Assembly (NCBI GenBank): GCA_026315105.1
Contig: CM048746.1
Coordinates: 642,251,398 to 642,315,397, forward strand
Direction: 5' to 3'
From: Locusta migratoria
Taxonomy: Eukaryota > Arthropoda > Insecta > Orthoptera > Acrididae
Length of the DNA stretch: 64,000 nt
Shown: positions 11,471 to 22,724 of the stretch, piece after piece
Layout: each line of letters opens with the position of its first letter
Position numbering within the stretch: position 1 is the first letter of the stretch
Made by a program: the position numbers and the translations under genes
Notes under the pieces: generated by a model
Told to the model about the DNA's origin: nothing
Seen by the model: only the letters and a program-made list of their open reading frames with translations
Databases searched by the model: none

Positions 11471-12368
11471 CATATAATCAGGATTTTCCCGACTTACACG
11501 TTCTCTCCAGACGAGGGATCAACGATTGGCTTGCTGAACACAAAATCTTCACACACCATAGGCCTCCGTGCGTAGAGAATACTTCCCGATGGCGATTTCG
11601 GACTGTTGCTACCTGTTGCTACCTGGAGGGTACGTTGGGGTTAAGTTACATTCGGCCTCCTGTCCCGACGGGTTGTTAACCGGGGGTAACGGTCATCTCT
11701 TGCCGATGTTACCCCTGGACGACCTTGGCCTTGCCTTCTTTTAACGTTTTTAACGTTTTCGGTGTCCTGGAAGTTACACTTTGGGACACTCCGTTATGTG
11801 CAGACAGCTGTCTCTGTATCCGTCCCGCTTCCAACGATCGAATGCCTGTCCATTCTACAGCTTCGGGAAAGTCACGTTGTTGTTGCATTGCACTACCTGC
11901 TCACTACACTATCTGAACCCAACTGCGTAATTCAGTTGGTAAACACAAGTAAGTACAAACCCTCACTGCAGCAACTTTCAGTGATTAAGACTATTTCGGT
12001 TGCCATCATGTCGTTGTCTCTAGTCCGTACAGCCGACAGAAAGACGTCCATTCTGTCAATGACGATACTTCAGAACCTAGGTATCTCAACTAATCTCCTA
12101 ATTGTTTTGTATAATAGAATGACACCTAGTCATATGACATGAATACAGTTAAATGTATGGAAATCCGCCCAATAGAGTAACGTGGAGAATTGCATGAAAT
12201 AAGTCTCTGGACAGAAGACCGCACAACAAGAAAGTTCGATTAACCTCTTGTAATACTCCCATATTGCTACTACTAGGTTTTGATAAACACAGTGGCCTTA
12301 GTTAAAACGAACAGAATGCGTGTACGCAATTTATTTATTTATTATTTATTTAATTTTATATATATATG
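11471..12368. other. No recognised gene; may hold the eroded 5' part of the Tc1 element
   Basis: The first 250 bp may be the degraded N-terminal coding part of the adjacent Tc1 element. After that the sequence is AT-rich, with an open frame (11762-12142) lacking any domain. T/A-rich simple sequence lies at 12328-12366. Confidence 0.3.
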
Positions 12369-12903
12369 AATTGCTGTTCGTTAGTCTCGCTAAAACTCGA
12401 GAACGGCTGAACCGATTTGGCTCTTTTTAGTCTTGAAATATTCCTGTAAGTCCAGGGAAGGTTTAAACGGTGAAAAAATACGGAAAAGTTGTCCGGAAAA
12501 GAGGAAAATCGGGAAAACTGAAACGGCTTTTTCCAGTGAGCTATCAATACTGTTCGTCCAATTGAGATAAAATTTTGTACATTTCATGTTGAAAAGCAGA
12601 AGGAAGCTTCGCATCACATAAAAATTTGGTAAAGTCGCCCGGAAAGTAGGAAAATTTAGGAAAAAGCAAAAGCGAGTTTTCTCTATGAATAAAAAAATCA
12701 ATTGCCACATGATTGTAAGAGCGTCACTTGAGTACGGCTTGACAGGACAAGATTTGTATGAAATAACTTTTTGGGAAAATCTACCCGATAATTGGAAAAT
12801 TTGAGATAAACTGAAAGTGCGTTTTTCAATGTGTATTTGATTGAATTCATCACTATAACTGACAATTTGCACAACGGAGAGAGGTAATTTTTTTTTCTTT
12901 CTT

Positions 12904-12949
<46 letters not shown>

Positions 12950-13474
12950 GTACATTATGGTTTTGAAAACGTTTTCAGTAAAAAAAATTTGGGATAGTTA
13001 AATAGGAAAGTGGAAAAAATCGAACCAAGTTCTTTTTTCAATATATTTCTAAACGTACTCAACTATATAAGTTCAGAACCGTTCATCCGATTGCGATAAA
13101 ATTTTGATCATTTGACGTTCAACGAAAGATGAACGTTCTTATGAACTAAAAATTTGGGTAAATTACCCAGAAAATTTGAAAATTCGCGAGAAGCTGAAAG
13201 AACTTTTTTCAATGGGATATGAATATTATTAGTCTGATTGCGATAAACTTTTACATATTTGACGTTCAAAGCAAGAGTAACGTTTTTATGAAATAAAAAT
13301 TTGGAAAAGTTTCACGGAAAATTGGAAAATTCAGAAAGAATACAGATTTCCTATGAAATAGCAATACGATTCATGTGATTGCGATAGAATTTTGCACATT
13401 AGACGTTGAAACGTTGAAAGCGAGAGGAAGGTTTAGCCGTTCTCTAGTTTTATCGTGACTAACGAACAGCAATT
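12369..13474. mobile_element. Non-autonomous TIR element with internal iterations
   Basis: The ends are inverted: the left starts AATTGCTGTTCGTTAGTC and continues to AGAACGGCTGAACC; the right end, in reverse complement, gives the same ~42 bp with about five mismatches. Inside, a loosely repeated module of about 125-200 bp recurs (AAAATTTGG..AAAGT, then GGAAAATTGGAAAATT, then a TTTTTCAATG block, then TTGCGATAAAATTTT). A 43-base T run is embedded. It has no coding capacity and no certain target duplication. Confidence 0.75.
12906..12948. repeat. Poly(T) run of 43 bases
   Basis: An uninterrupted T run inside the TIR element. It could be an expanded simple repeat or the minus-strand poly(A) of a vanished retroposon; no flanking duplication supports the latter. 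Confidence 0.95.
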
Positions 13475-13817
13475 TATTTTTATCTTTGACAGTTCATATA
13501 CGTGTTCAGATCGCGTAAAGCGAACTTTACTCTTTCAAATATATTTCTGAACGTACCCAAATACAACAACCATTTTATTATTTTACATGTTTTAAATCTA
13601 AATTTTCCTCGCAATTTTTCCAAATTTTATCACCGTTTAAACCTTCCCTGAACTTCCACGAATGTGACATGAATATTAACCTGGACATGTGTGCGTGATT
13701 TGCCCACTCTTTCCGCCCACTATCGAGTCGATGCCTTTATTAAGCTACTGGGTCTAAAATACATGTGATTTAAAATAATATAGTTAATATTAAGAGGTAA
13801 GTGATACGAAATTCACC
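13475..13817. other. AT-rich spacer
   Basis: AT-rich DNA; the phrase 'TTTAAACCTTCCCTGA' repeats, in reverse complement, a phrase inside the TIR element at its left, so the element family may extend here. No gene. Confidence 0.35.
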
Positions 13818-14351
13818 GGGTTATCTAGTATAGGATAAACAGTGTCGGGGATAAAACAGAACCTTGTGGTATGCCTTCTTGGAGTGTTCGAATACCAGAC
13901 CATTGATTTTCCAACCGTACGATGGATCGTCTGTCTGTTAGTAAATTGTCTACTAGTTTGATCAGGTGTAATGGGATTAAGCCATTATGAATTTGAATTT
14001 TAACTGTTAAGTTAGCTCTCCATACCTTGTCATACGCAGTCTCGATGTCTCAAAAAGCTGCAGCTGTGTAATGCGCCAGATTCATATAGTAAGTCAGAAA
14101 CTCCGTAACTCGTAACAGTTGGAGTTCGGCTGATATGTGAGATTGGAAAGCGTACTGATCTGGTCTTACCACATCGCGTTCTTGTAACGCAATTCTGATG
14201 CGGTGTAGAATGGTCCTGACAAAGGTCTTGGTCATAGTCGGTTACCAAGCTTGTGGGTCTATGATTCACAGGTCGTCGTGGGTCCTTTTCAGGTTTCGGT
14301 ATAGGCGCAATTCGTGATGTTTTCCAGTTCGTGGGAAAATTTGACAATAAC
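13818..14351 (-). pseudogene. Jockey-like LINE reverse transcriptase fragment
   Basis: On the minus strand the N-terminal half of an RT can be followed: 'FPTNWKTSRIAPIPKPEKDP' (14342-14283), a degraded NHRPTSL block, a D-x-E-x-AYDKVW-like block near 14050-14010, and 'EGIPQGSVLSPTLFILY' ending in a stop at 13818. Frames change several times, and the catalytic YxDD motif that should follow is absent. The IPQGSVLSP form is typical of Jockey-group elements. It is truncated at both ends. Confidence 0.75.
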
Positions 14352-14554
14352 AAAATGTTTCAAATGTTTGTAAATCTATCGGACCAAACTGCTTGGTCAT
14401 CAGTCCGTAGCTTGCAAACTACATAAACCTAAGTAAACTAACCTAAGGACAAACACACACACCCATGCCCGAGGGAGGACTCGAACCTACGACGGCGAGC
14501 AACCGCGCGCTCCGCAGCGAGGCGCCTTAGACCATTCAGCTACTCAACCGCGGC
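14352..14554 (-). mobile_element. tRNA-derived SINE, family B, full length
   Basis: On the minus strand: head GCCGCGGTTGAGTAGCTGAA, B-box-like GGTTCGAGTCC, GGACTGATGACC body and ACAAACATTTGAAACATTTT tail. Flanked by TTGACAATAAC at 14341-14351 and 14555-14565. Confidence 0.94.
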
Positions 14555-14582
14555 TTGACAATAACAGACAGCTGTTTAATAA

Positions 14583-16230
14583 TATATCTACATCTACATA
14601 CATACTCCGCAATTCACCGTACGTTGCGTGGCGGAGGGTACATTGTACCACTACTAGGCATTTCCTTTCCTATCCCACTCCCAAATAGAACGAGGAAAAA
14701 AAGAATGTACATATGTCTCCGTACGAGCCCTAATTTCTCTTATCTTGTCTTTGTGATCACCACGCGAAATGTAAGTAGGCGGCAGCAAGATCGTACTACA
14801 CTCAGCTTCAAATTCCAGCCCTCTAAATTTCCTCAACAGAAATTCACGAAACGAACGTCGTCTTTCCTCCAGCGATCCCCAATTGAGTTGCCGGAGCATT
14901 TCCGTGACACTCGCGCATTGGTCGAACCTACCAGTAACAAACCAAGCTGGTCGCTTCTGAACTGCCTCCATGTCTTCTTTTAAACTGGTCTGCTGCGAAT
15001 CCCAAACACTTGAGCAATACTCAAGACGCGGTCGTACAAGCGTTTTATACGTGATCTCCTTTACAGGTGAAGTACATCTTTCCAAAATTCTCCCAATAAA
15101 CCGAAGTCGGCTGTCCGCCTTACTCATAACTGTCCTTACATGTTCGTTCCATTTCATATCGCTCTGCAACGTTACGCTATGCGACATGACAGCATCAAGA
15201 AGCTAATGCTGTATTCGAACAATATAGGATTGTTTTTCCTACACATGCGCATCACCTTACGTTTTTCTACATTGAGAGCTAGCTGACATTCTTCGCACCA
15301 ACTAGAAATTTTGTCTAACTCATCCTGTATGCTATTACAGTCAGTTAAAGACGACTCCCTCCCATACACCACAGCATCATCAGCAAACAGCTGCAAGTTA
15401 CAAGTTACTCTGTCCATCAGATCATTTATATAGATAGAAAATAATAGCGGTCCTGTCACACTTCCTTGGGGCACGCCTGACGATACACTCGTCTCTGATG
15501 AACACTCGCCGTCGAGAACAACGTACTGGGTTCTACTACTTAGGAAGTCTTCCAGCCACTCACAAATCTGTGAACCTATTCCATAAGCTCGTATCTTAGT
15601 TGGCAGTCTGCAGTGTGGCACCGCGTCGAACGCCTTTTTGATGTCGAGAAAAACACGATCCGCCTATTGCCCTTCATCCATGGCTCTCAAGATGTCATGT
15701 GAGAAAAGGGCAAGCTGAGTTTCACATGAACGATGTTTCCTAAACCCGTGCTGATTCATAGAAAGAAGCTTTCCCGTTTCAAGGAAATTTACTATATTCT
15801 AACTGATAATATGCTCCAAAATTCTACATGTAACTGATGTCAACGATATTGGCCTGTAATTGTGTGGGTCAGTTCTTTCCTTTCTTATAAACGGGAGTCA
15901 CCTGCGCTTTTATCGAATCACTAGGAACTTTGCGCTGAATTAAAGTTTCGCGATAAATGCAAGCTAAGTAGGGGGCCAATGCCGCAGAATACTCTTTGTA
16001 AAACCGAACTGGTATTCCATCAGGACTAGCAAACTGTTTCGTATTTAGCTCTCTCAGCTGATTCTACACACCGAAAATACCTATTACTATGTCCTCCATT
16101 TTGGAATTAGTACGTTGATCAAATTATGGTACATTTGTGCGGTCCTCCTGCGTAAAAGATTTCTTAAAGGTTAAATTTAGAACTTATCCTTTCCGTTTGC
16201 TTTCTTCTATTACTGCCCCGGAATGATCAA
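14583..16230 (-). mobile_element. LINE family B, copy 2 (RT to 3' end)
   Basis: The best-preserved member of this family here. On the minus strand: RT motifs 'GVPQGSVTGPLLFSIYIND' and 'LFADDAVVYG' (15486-15343), then a WCEECQLALN block; after a frame change 'HSVTLQSDMKWNEHV', 'LEYCSSVWDSQQ', 'VTGRFDQCASVTEMLRQLNW' and 'IREIRARTE' to about 14654. The RT N-terminal part (15622-16230) is present but broken by stops. The 3' end carries TATGTAGATGTAGATAT. The FADD catalytic motif is intact, but frameshifts make this a pseudogene. The architecture fits the CR1/Jockey superfamily; I do not name a clade. Confidence 0.88.
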
Positions 16231-17195
16231 CAAGTGACTGGACAGTGAGCTTTGACCCGCTTATCGATTTTACATATAATATGTGACAACTCACCGTAAA
16301 GACGAACGTTGACCCGCTGATAGACACAAATAAAAGACAAACACACACCAGTTCTAAATTTTCGGCCGCGAACTTCCTCATAAAGAGAACACTCATCTAC
16401 ACAATCACTCAGCCACACTCATCGACACACGTCAGCCATCTCTGCCTGCCCTACACAGTCTGACTACACGGCAAATGGAAGGGAGGAGGAGCGAAGGAGG
16501 GTTGCGGGGGGGATACAACAAGCAGAGGCGATGTCAGGCGAAAAATAAGATGCAGTATGAAAAATGGGATATATATATATAAAACAGGAAGCACACGATA
16601 GGGATTTGGACGTGAATCGGAAGGATATGTAGGACGTGAGGAGGAGGGGGACTGTGGGACATGGAATGTAGGATGTTAGGTTATCTGAGCTTGAGGCCAG
16701 GATGGTTGCGGGATTGTAAGATGTGCTGTAGGGATAACTCCCATCTCCACAGTTCAGAAAAGCTGGTGGAGGGACGGGGGGGGGGGAGGATCCAGATGGC
16801 TCGTATGGTGAAGCAGCTGTTAAAGTCCAAGGTGTTGTGTTCTGCTGCATACTGCACCACAGAATAGTCCATATTGCTCTTGGCCACAGTTTGACGGTGG
16901 CCATTCATCCTGATGGAGAGCCAGTTAGTTGTCATTCCAATGTAAAATGCAGAGCAGTGATTGCAGCAGAGTTGAGTGCTTTCACAGTTGGCGCGGCCTG
17001 TGATGGAGTAGGATAAGCCTGTGACGGGACTGGAACAGGAAGTGCTGGGTGGGTGGATTGGGTAGGTTTTGTATCGGGGTCTTCCACAGGGATACGATCC
17101 CTGTGGTAAGGGGTTGGGATTAGTAGTGGCATATAGATGGACTACGATGATGTGGAGGTTGGGTGGGCTACGGAACACCACTTTAGGAGGTGAAG
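16231..17195 (-). pseudogene. Penelope-like element 3' part with GIY-YIG endonuclease domain
   Basis: On the minus strand one open frame (17199-16681) encodes a C-x2-C-x-A-FYIGMT-type block followed by 'RMNGHRQTVAKSN' and 'TLDFNSCFTIRAI', with a conserved WELS-x-Q element further on. This is the GIY-YIG nuclease arrangement at the C-terminus of Penelope-like retroelements. The RT part that should precede it is absent: at 17196 the sequence switches to an oppositely oriented LINE end. The stretch 16231-16680 is probably the 3' untranslated part, with CA-rich and A/G-rich simple patches. The copy is truncated and non-functional. Confidence 0.75.
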
Positions 17196-17701
17196 ACAAG
17201 TTAAGAAGACAAAAAGTATCTTTTAAAGAATGGGAAAAAATAGTAAAAATAAATGAAGGAAAATGTTTAACTATGCAGGATGTAATAAAAATTTTGCCAA
17301 ATTACGGTTTGAAATCACGAAAGCTGATATGGAATAACTGCTATATAAGAGGAGAGGTCACCTTCAATCTAAAAGAGAACTGGAAAAAGGAGTGGGAGAA
17401 TTCAGTCTGCAATCATCACCTCATAATTGATCCCTCAAAACGACTAAAAGGGTTCAACTTCGCAAGGAAAGACTGGACTAAGCTCAATCGCATCAGAAGT
17501 GGCCATACCAGATGTAAGGCCATGCTTTATAAGTGGGGACTCACGGACAGCCCAAGTTGTGATTGTGGAGCACCTGAGCAGACGCTGGACCACATTATAA
17601 GAGTGTGTCCAAAAAGGAAATATAGTGGCTCTGATGAGGACCTTATAGAAGCCACACCTCAGGCTATGAAGTGGATTCAAGATCTGGACATTGATGAGTA
17701 G
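17196..17701 (+). pseudogene. LINE C-terminal fragment with CCHC-like motif
   Basis: The plus-strand frame running to the stop at 17701 gives about 168 residues. It contains 'WTKLNRIRSGHTRCKAML' followed by 'DSPSCDCGAPEQTLDHII' and 'CPKRKY', a C-x-C-x7-H-x4-C cluster typical of the C-terminus of several LINE clades. No RT precedes it, so only the 3' end of an element is here, abutting the Penelope fragment head to head. Immediately downstream the text becomes ordinary AT-rich DNA. Confidence 0.75.
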
Positions 17702-18115
17702 CCAAACGCTTGTCTCACATGACACAAATCGTAATTCCAACTGTCGTAATATATCATTGATCACTCACATGTACCGAAAATGAGCTCTTGTACAATCTTT
17801 TACTGGTGTTCTTTGTTTAATTATACTTGTATGTATGCTGCTGTCATATGCCATACGATAAATAATAAGTGTTGGAGGGAGGACTGTTGATGTGTGAAGA
17901 TATGGCACGGGAAATCTGTTTGTGGACTAGGTCTGGTGGGTAATTTCTGTCTGACACGGTATATTTTTCCCCCTCCTTCTCTTCTAAATGCAGACACAAC
18001 GCAACTGCAGTATAAGCTGAGAATAACTCCGCCATTTTGAAGCAACTTTGGCAAAGTATTGGATGATAGTATATTACCCCCCCCCCCCTTCAGTATTTAA
18101 TCCGATGTCTTTGTC
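17702..18115. other. Spacer with a poly(C) tract
   Basis: No domain-bearing frame. A run of about 11 C residues lies near 18077-18088. Confidence 0.5.
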
Positions 18116-18510
18116 AAAGAATAGGACCAACATTTGATCCAATTTTTTCGTCCGATTCTTTGTCCAATAATTTGATAGTCCCCTCAGCGGGCGACACGGT
18201 CGCACTCTCCAAGCAAGTTCTGGCTACAGCCGCAGCGTCGCCGGACTGTCGGGTGTCCCTGTGGCGGCCTCTCCTCAGTACAGTGGATACTCCAGCGCTC
18301 CCCTGCCTCTGCCGTATCAGCGCAGGCGGATGGGGTTCGCCCTCGCACACAGTGGAGGTCCGTCTCCCGCTATCGCAGCGCCCGGCTGCTGGGGGAATTT
18401 AATACTGCGCGCAGCTGGCTCCTCGCTTTACACCGCTCCGCCTGAGGGCGTCGACACGTGCTGCGTACTGCATGCGCCATCGCCACACGTCTTTGGGACC
18501 GTTCTTTGTT
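18116..18510. other. GC-rich patch without a recognised gene
   Basis: G+C and CpG rise sharply between about 18180 and 18480. Overlapping short frames in several registers show no domain. It could be the 5' region of a retroelement or a CpG island; nothing adjacent decides it. Confidence 0.3.
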
Positions 18511-19479
18511 GAAAACGGGCCACGTGTAGCCTTCCAGGGTCGACACAGGTCTCGTTTTCAGTATCTCACTTAGTTGTTGAGAACATTCAAAAAATTTTGG
18601 TAATTTGCTAGGAGCCGTGTACATCGAAATAAAACGTCAATGCAATCGATATATATATATATATCGAACGTTCATCTCTCGCTCCGCTGGCAGTGATGGG
18701 AAATTAAGATGGCGGAACAACTGATTTGTGTTACTAATACCGATTTTGATTCTTGACGTGATAATTGTATGAAATTTCTTGGCCAATAAAAATTGCTACC
18801 AGATCGTAGCTTACTAAAAGGTCCGAAACGAATAATACGGTCTGCTGCCATCAACTCTCATAAGCACATAATGGTTTCCCTTTTCCACGTTTTATGTGTC
18901 TACGTACACAATACGAACCAGTAAGTATGGAAGTGCGATTACGCATGTCAATCACATCGCGATTACGGGCAGCATGGGGTTCACGCCTGAGCCTCAAGAC
19001 GTGCGCTAGTAGCGCATTTCGGGTTTTTCGAGCGTCAACGTCTCGTCGCAATATCTGGGGATGTAATTGGAATATTGCGATGCAATCAACGCCATTGTTT
19101 ATGTGATTTGTCATGCTATGGATTGCTGAAGAAAAAATATAGGGTGTCCATTTAAAAAAAAAAAACATAAATTTGTGTTAAAGAACACATTTGCTTTCGT
19201 TTTAGAATGTTTCCAAATATGTACATTCATGGGCCCCAGCCGTACATTGATACCGATGAAAGTCGTTTTCCAATAGCTGTTATTGTTCCAGAGATATTTT
19301 GGGTGGACAAGATAGCTGGGACACCTTGTACAGTGCAAACATGCCTCAAGTACGAGTGACTTTCAAATACAAAGGTACGAAACGTCTTAAGAACTAAACC
19401 GATAGAAATGTTAATACGCCGCTATGGGATAACGTAGTGCGACATCTAGTGACGCGAAGCATGCGCTGTCACTTTCCTC
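18511..19479. other. No recognised gene; AT microsatellite and a possible short TIR element
   Basis: An (AT)n run lies at about 18649-18664 (…CGATATATATAT…). Near 19141 the phrase AGGGTGTCCATTTAAA and near 19312 AGCTGGGACACCTTGTAC form a weak inverted pair like the ends of mariner-type elements, but the match is short. The 18850-19110 part has an open minus-strand frame with no domain. Confidence 0.35.
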
Positions 19480-19765
19480 TAAAAGTTCAAGGCTGTGTCC
19501 TCAGCAGGCAAGGTGATGCTCATCCGTCTTTTCGACATTCCAGGCCCGATACTCATCGAATTCCTCGAGCAAGAAGAAACCATTAACAGTGGTGTGTGGT
19601 GTGAGACACTCCGTAGCGTAAACATCAAGAGCAAACTGCCTGAGCTGCTCACGGAGGGAGTGATTTACCTCCATGATAACGTGCGTACACCGTCTCCAAG
19701 GTCACATAACGAGTACTGGCCAAGTTCAAGTGGGAGCCGCTTGAGCATCTGACCTACAGCCCGGA
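19480..19765 (+). pseudogene. mariner-type transposase fragment
   Basis: The plus-strand frame starting near 19495 reads 'SAGKVMLIRLFDIPGPILIE' (first catalytic aspartate region), 'ETINSGVWCETLR', then 'LLTEGVIYLHDNVR', where the HDN-R block is the second catalytic aspartate of mariner DD34D transposases. Both ends are missing and the frame breaks before the third aspartate (a YSP-type block is visible out of frame near 19750). It is a short internal relic, and no terminal repeats remain. Confidence 0.82.
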
Positions 19766-20423
19766 GAAGTAGCCCTTCGTCTCGTTAAACAGTGGGATAG
19801 TTGTGTTCAGATTAGTTTTGAATGAAGACTTAAAGACTTCAATTATATCTACAGTGTCGTTTCTTTTCACTCGGACACCTCTCGTATTTACACGTACTAA
19901 GAGGCCTACTGAGCTTTTTGTGTATTCATTTATTTATTCATTTCAATTAACCTGCTCTCTCACACCTAGTCTGGCGTTCTACGTATTTTAGCTTTCTGTA
20001 TTCCTTGTAATTTTCGCCTTTCGGACTTGTCCTGAATCGTCTGTGAACGGCATCTGTATCATTCATCATATGAAGTAATTCTTCTGTTTTGTGATGGAAA
20101 CGCTGGCGCTGATGATAACGAGTACGACACAGACTACCAGATTCAGGAGTGTTCAATACACTGCGTGACACGTACAGTTTCCAGTAGTCATACTGTCTGG
20201 ACGTGTAAATGACTGTTGATCACGTAAAAGACGTTACTCAGTCGGTATAATTTCTACACATATATCAGTGTTCAAAATACAAGAGCTTGGAGCACATTAC
20301 GTATGCACAGGTTCAATCCGCATTATTTGTAACTCATACAACACCTTCGAGCAGGAGTTAAAGATGATTGGAATTTTGTCGTTGGATTCTTGATATCACC
20401 AGCTAATTCCAATTTTCAAATTA
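19766..20423. other. No recognised gene
   Basis: AT-rich and mixed sequence. Short frames without domains. It ends at a truncated SINE. Confidence 0.4.
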
Positions 20424-20521
20424 AATGTTTGGAACTCTACGGGACCAATCTACGTTGGTCATCAGTCCATAGACTTTCAATTTACTTAAACTAAGACAAA
20501 CGAACCTAAGGACAACGCACA
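20424..20521 (-). mobile_element. tRNA-derived SINE family B, 3' half only
   Basis: On the minus strand only the body and tail are present (GTCCTTAGGTTCG, GGACTGATGACC, GGTCCCGTAGAG, AAACATTT). The tRNA-like head is missing; the truncated end abuts the transposase coding end at 20522. Confidence 0.75.
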
Positions 20522-21516
20522 AAGCTCGTCCAGCATGGCGGGATGCTTCGGGTAGACCATGTCTTTCACTGTGGCCCACGAAAAACAGTCACAGGGAGTC
20601 ATATCCGGCGAATTAAATTTGGGATATTGCAAAGCAATGACTCGATTCCCGAAGTATTCCTCAAGAAAGCGAAACACTTGTTCGGACCGATGTGGTCGGG
20701 CTCCAACTTGGATAAACCATTCACTACCAGGTCGATCCTCTAACGCTTGCTGTGTGGCGACAAATTGTTCCAAAATTGCAACGTAACGTGCACCAGTGAC
20801 CGTTTCTCGAATGAAAAAAGGGCCAATAATGCCTGTGCTGCAAACTGCAGCCCACACAGTAACTTTAGGAGAATACAGGGGTTTCGCTTCACACCAATAT
20901 GGCTTTTCGGAACCCCAAAATCGCCAGTTCTGCTTATTCATGTATCCATTCAGGTGGAAGTGTGCTTCATCTGTAAACCAGATACAGCCAACATCAAATG
21001 CTTCACTATCAATCATTGTGAGCATCTGATTAGCAAAGGCAACCCTTTGTTGCACAGCTCGTACGGGTATGGCCTGGCGCGTTTGAATTTTGAATGGAAA
21101 CATGTGTAGGCTCTTTCTCAGTATTTTCTGCGTGCTGGAACGCTTGAAACCAGTGTCAGATGCAATTCTACGGACGAATAACATTTGATTTCGCTGAATT
21201 CCAGAAACTGTGGCGATATTTTCAGGCGTATTGCGGTTTGCTTGCGGCCAACATGCCCCACTAGATCATCAGTTACGCTGCCTGTTAGTTGAAATTTTGC
21301 GAAGGGCGTACGAATGGTTTTCGCATCGGGTCCTTTTGGAACATTAAATCGTGCTTGAAAACTTCGCCTTGTTGCCGTAGGACTCTCTTCTAACCTGTGG
21401 TACTCTAGCACCAGAAAAACGCGTTGTTCAATGGAGTACATTGTTTTAATCTCTTCTTTCGGTACGCTAATCTCACGTTTCAATAGTGGAACTGATCGCT
21501 CTGGGCTTCTGTTCAC
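20522..21516 (-). pseudogene. IS630/Tc1-mariner-type transposase (DDE_3 with N-terminal helix-turn-helix domain)
   Basis: Two minus-strand frames make up one transposase. The upstream frame (21516-21118) begins around 'MYSIEQRVFLVLEYHRLE' and holds an 'FNVPKGPDAKTIR' block, an N-terminal DNA-binding region common in insect Tc1/mariner relatives. The downstream frame (21184-20486) carries 'IWFTDEAHFHLNGYMNKQNW' (first catalytic Asp), 'VTVWAAVCSTGIIGPFF', 'EWFIQVGARPHRS' where the usual second Asp is Val, and 'NSPDMTPCD' in place of YSPDLTPCD (third acidic position). At least one frameshift near 21190 plus the Asp-to-Val change indicate an inactive enzyme. The 3' end of the coding region abuts a truncated SINE. 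Confidence 0.85.
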
Positions 21517-21675
21517 TATTTATACTAGGCATTACGTATGTCGATTACAGCGCCATCTGTTAACAGCTTTCATAACTATTATTTCAAACTGCTGTATAAA
21601 CTTAACAGCTTTCACAATAAACATACTGCATTCCTCTATCGATCTTTGTTTTCGAGATATTTAATTTTGAAATCA

Positions 21676-21704
21676 GGGAGTCCTTTTCTGGACACCCTGT
21701 ATGT
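21676..21704 (-). repeat. Probable terminal inverted repeat of the 20.5-21.7 kb transposon
   Basis: Reading outward on the minus strand, TACAGGGTGTCCAGAAAAGG sits about 165 bp upstream of the transposase start. 'ACAGGGTGTCC' ends are typical of this transposon group. The opposite end is missing because the element is truncated at 20522. Confidence 0.6.
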
Positions 21705-21716
21705 TACTCACATGTA

Positions 21717-22090
21717 AACCTACTTATGTGTCATTCTCCGATTTATCTGAAATTTAGATATACTATAATACACGAAGAACACTTATTTTTCTTAGCGGTG
21801 GTAAAAAGTATTTCAGGGGTGAAACGTTCCCCCAAAATTGGAGCTAAATCGGAAAAATTGCAATAACTTAGAGTTTAGTGTAACAATACCAAGCATCTTT
21901 TGATAAAGGGCGACAATCGGCCTAGGTATATTGGAGGGCATTAAAAGGTATGGGGCGAACTACCCCTAAAGTGATCAATTTTTTGTTAAAAAAGTGTTTT
22001 CATTTAATCGAATTAGAATCTAATAAAACTTCAAAAGGAAGGTTAATTAAATATTAAGTATTTTTTGTATTTTTATATCAATATTTGAGA
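21717..22090. other. AT-rich spacer
   Basis: No gene or repeat boundary recognised. Confidence 0.4.
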
Positions 22091-22277
22091 GCCGCGGTGG
22101 AGTGGCCGAGCGCTCTAAAGCGCCTTGCTGCGGAGCGCGCGGTTTCTCGGCGTCGGAGGTTCGCGTCCTCCCTGGGGAATGCATGTTTGTGTTGTCTTTA
22201 TGTAGGTTTAAGTAGTCTGTAAGTCGAGGGAGTAATAACCAAACAAGTCCCATAGATTTACAAACTTTTCAACATTT
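22091..22277 (+). mobile_element. tRNA-derived SINE, family B
   Basis: Head GCCGCGGTGGAGTGGCCGAG, B-box-like GGTTCGCGTCC, body GTAAGTCGAGGGAGTAATAACC and tail ACAAACTTTTCAACATTTTT. Moderately diverged, and the body is shortened. No unambiguous target duplication. Confidence 0.88.
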
Positions 22278-22724
22278 TTAAAAATATTTTAGGGGTGACC
22301 AACCACTATATTGTCGCGCTCGTTTGATACTGCCCATGAAACACTATCTCTTTAATACATCGCTACAACACATGTGAATTTTATATATCAGTCAAAAAAC
22401 CTGCACTCATCTGTAACGAAATAGGTCAGGGGTTCGTGACTGTCATGTGGATAACCAGGGTTCTCTTCTACGAATGTTAAATATTTTTATTATTAGTTCC
22501 AAAAATTAAAACAATTTTTAAATAAAATTAATGCTACAAAAGATTTATAAATACATTATAAAGAACTTTATATTATTTATGAAACGACGGTCGCAGCTAA
22601 TTAAAATTTTAATGACAATGGTCAGCGACTGTTACATCGATTCTTTAAGGAATACTTTATACATTATGCATGAAACACATACGATACCTATGAGATATTA
22701 TGCAAATTTATTGGTTAACGCACT
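22278..22724. other. AT-rich DNA without a recognised feature
   Basis: A 74-codon frame at 22531-22755 has no domain. Confidence 0.35.
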
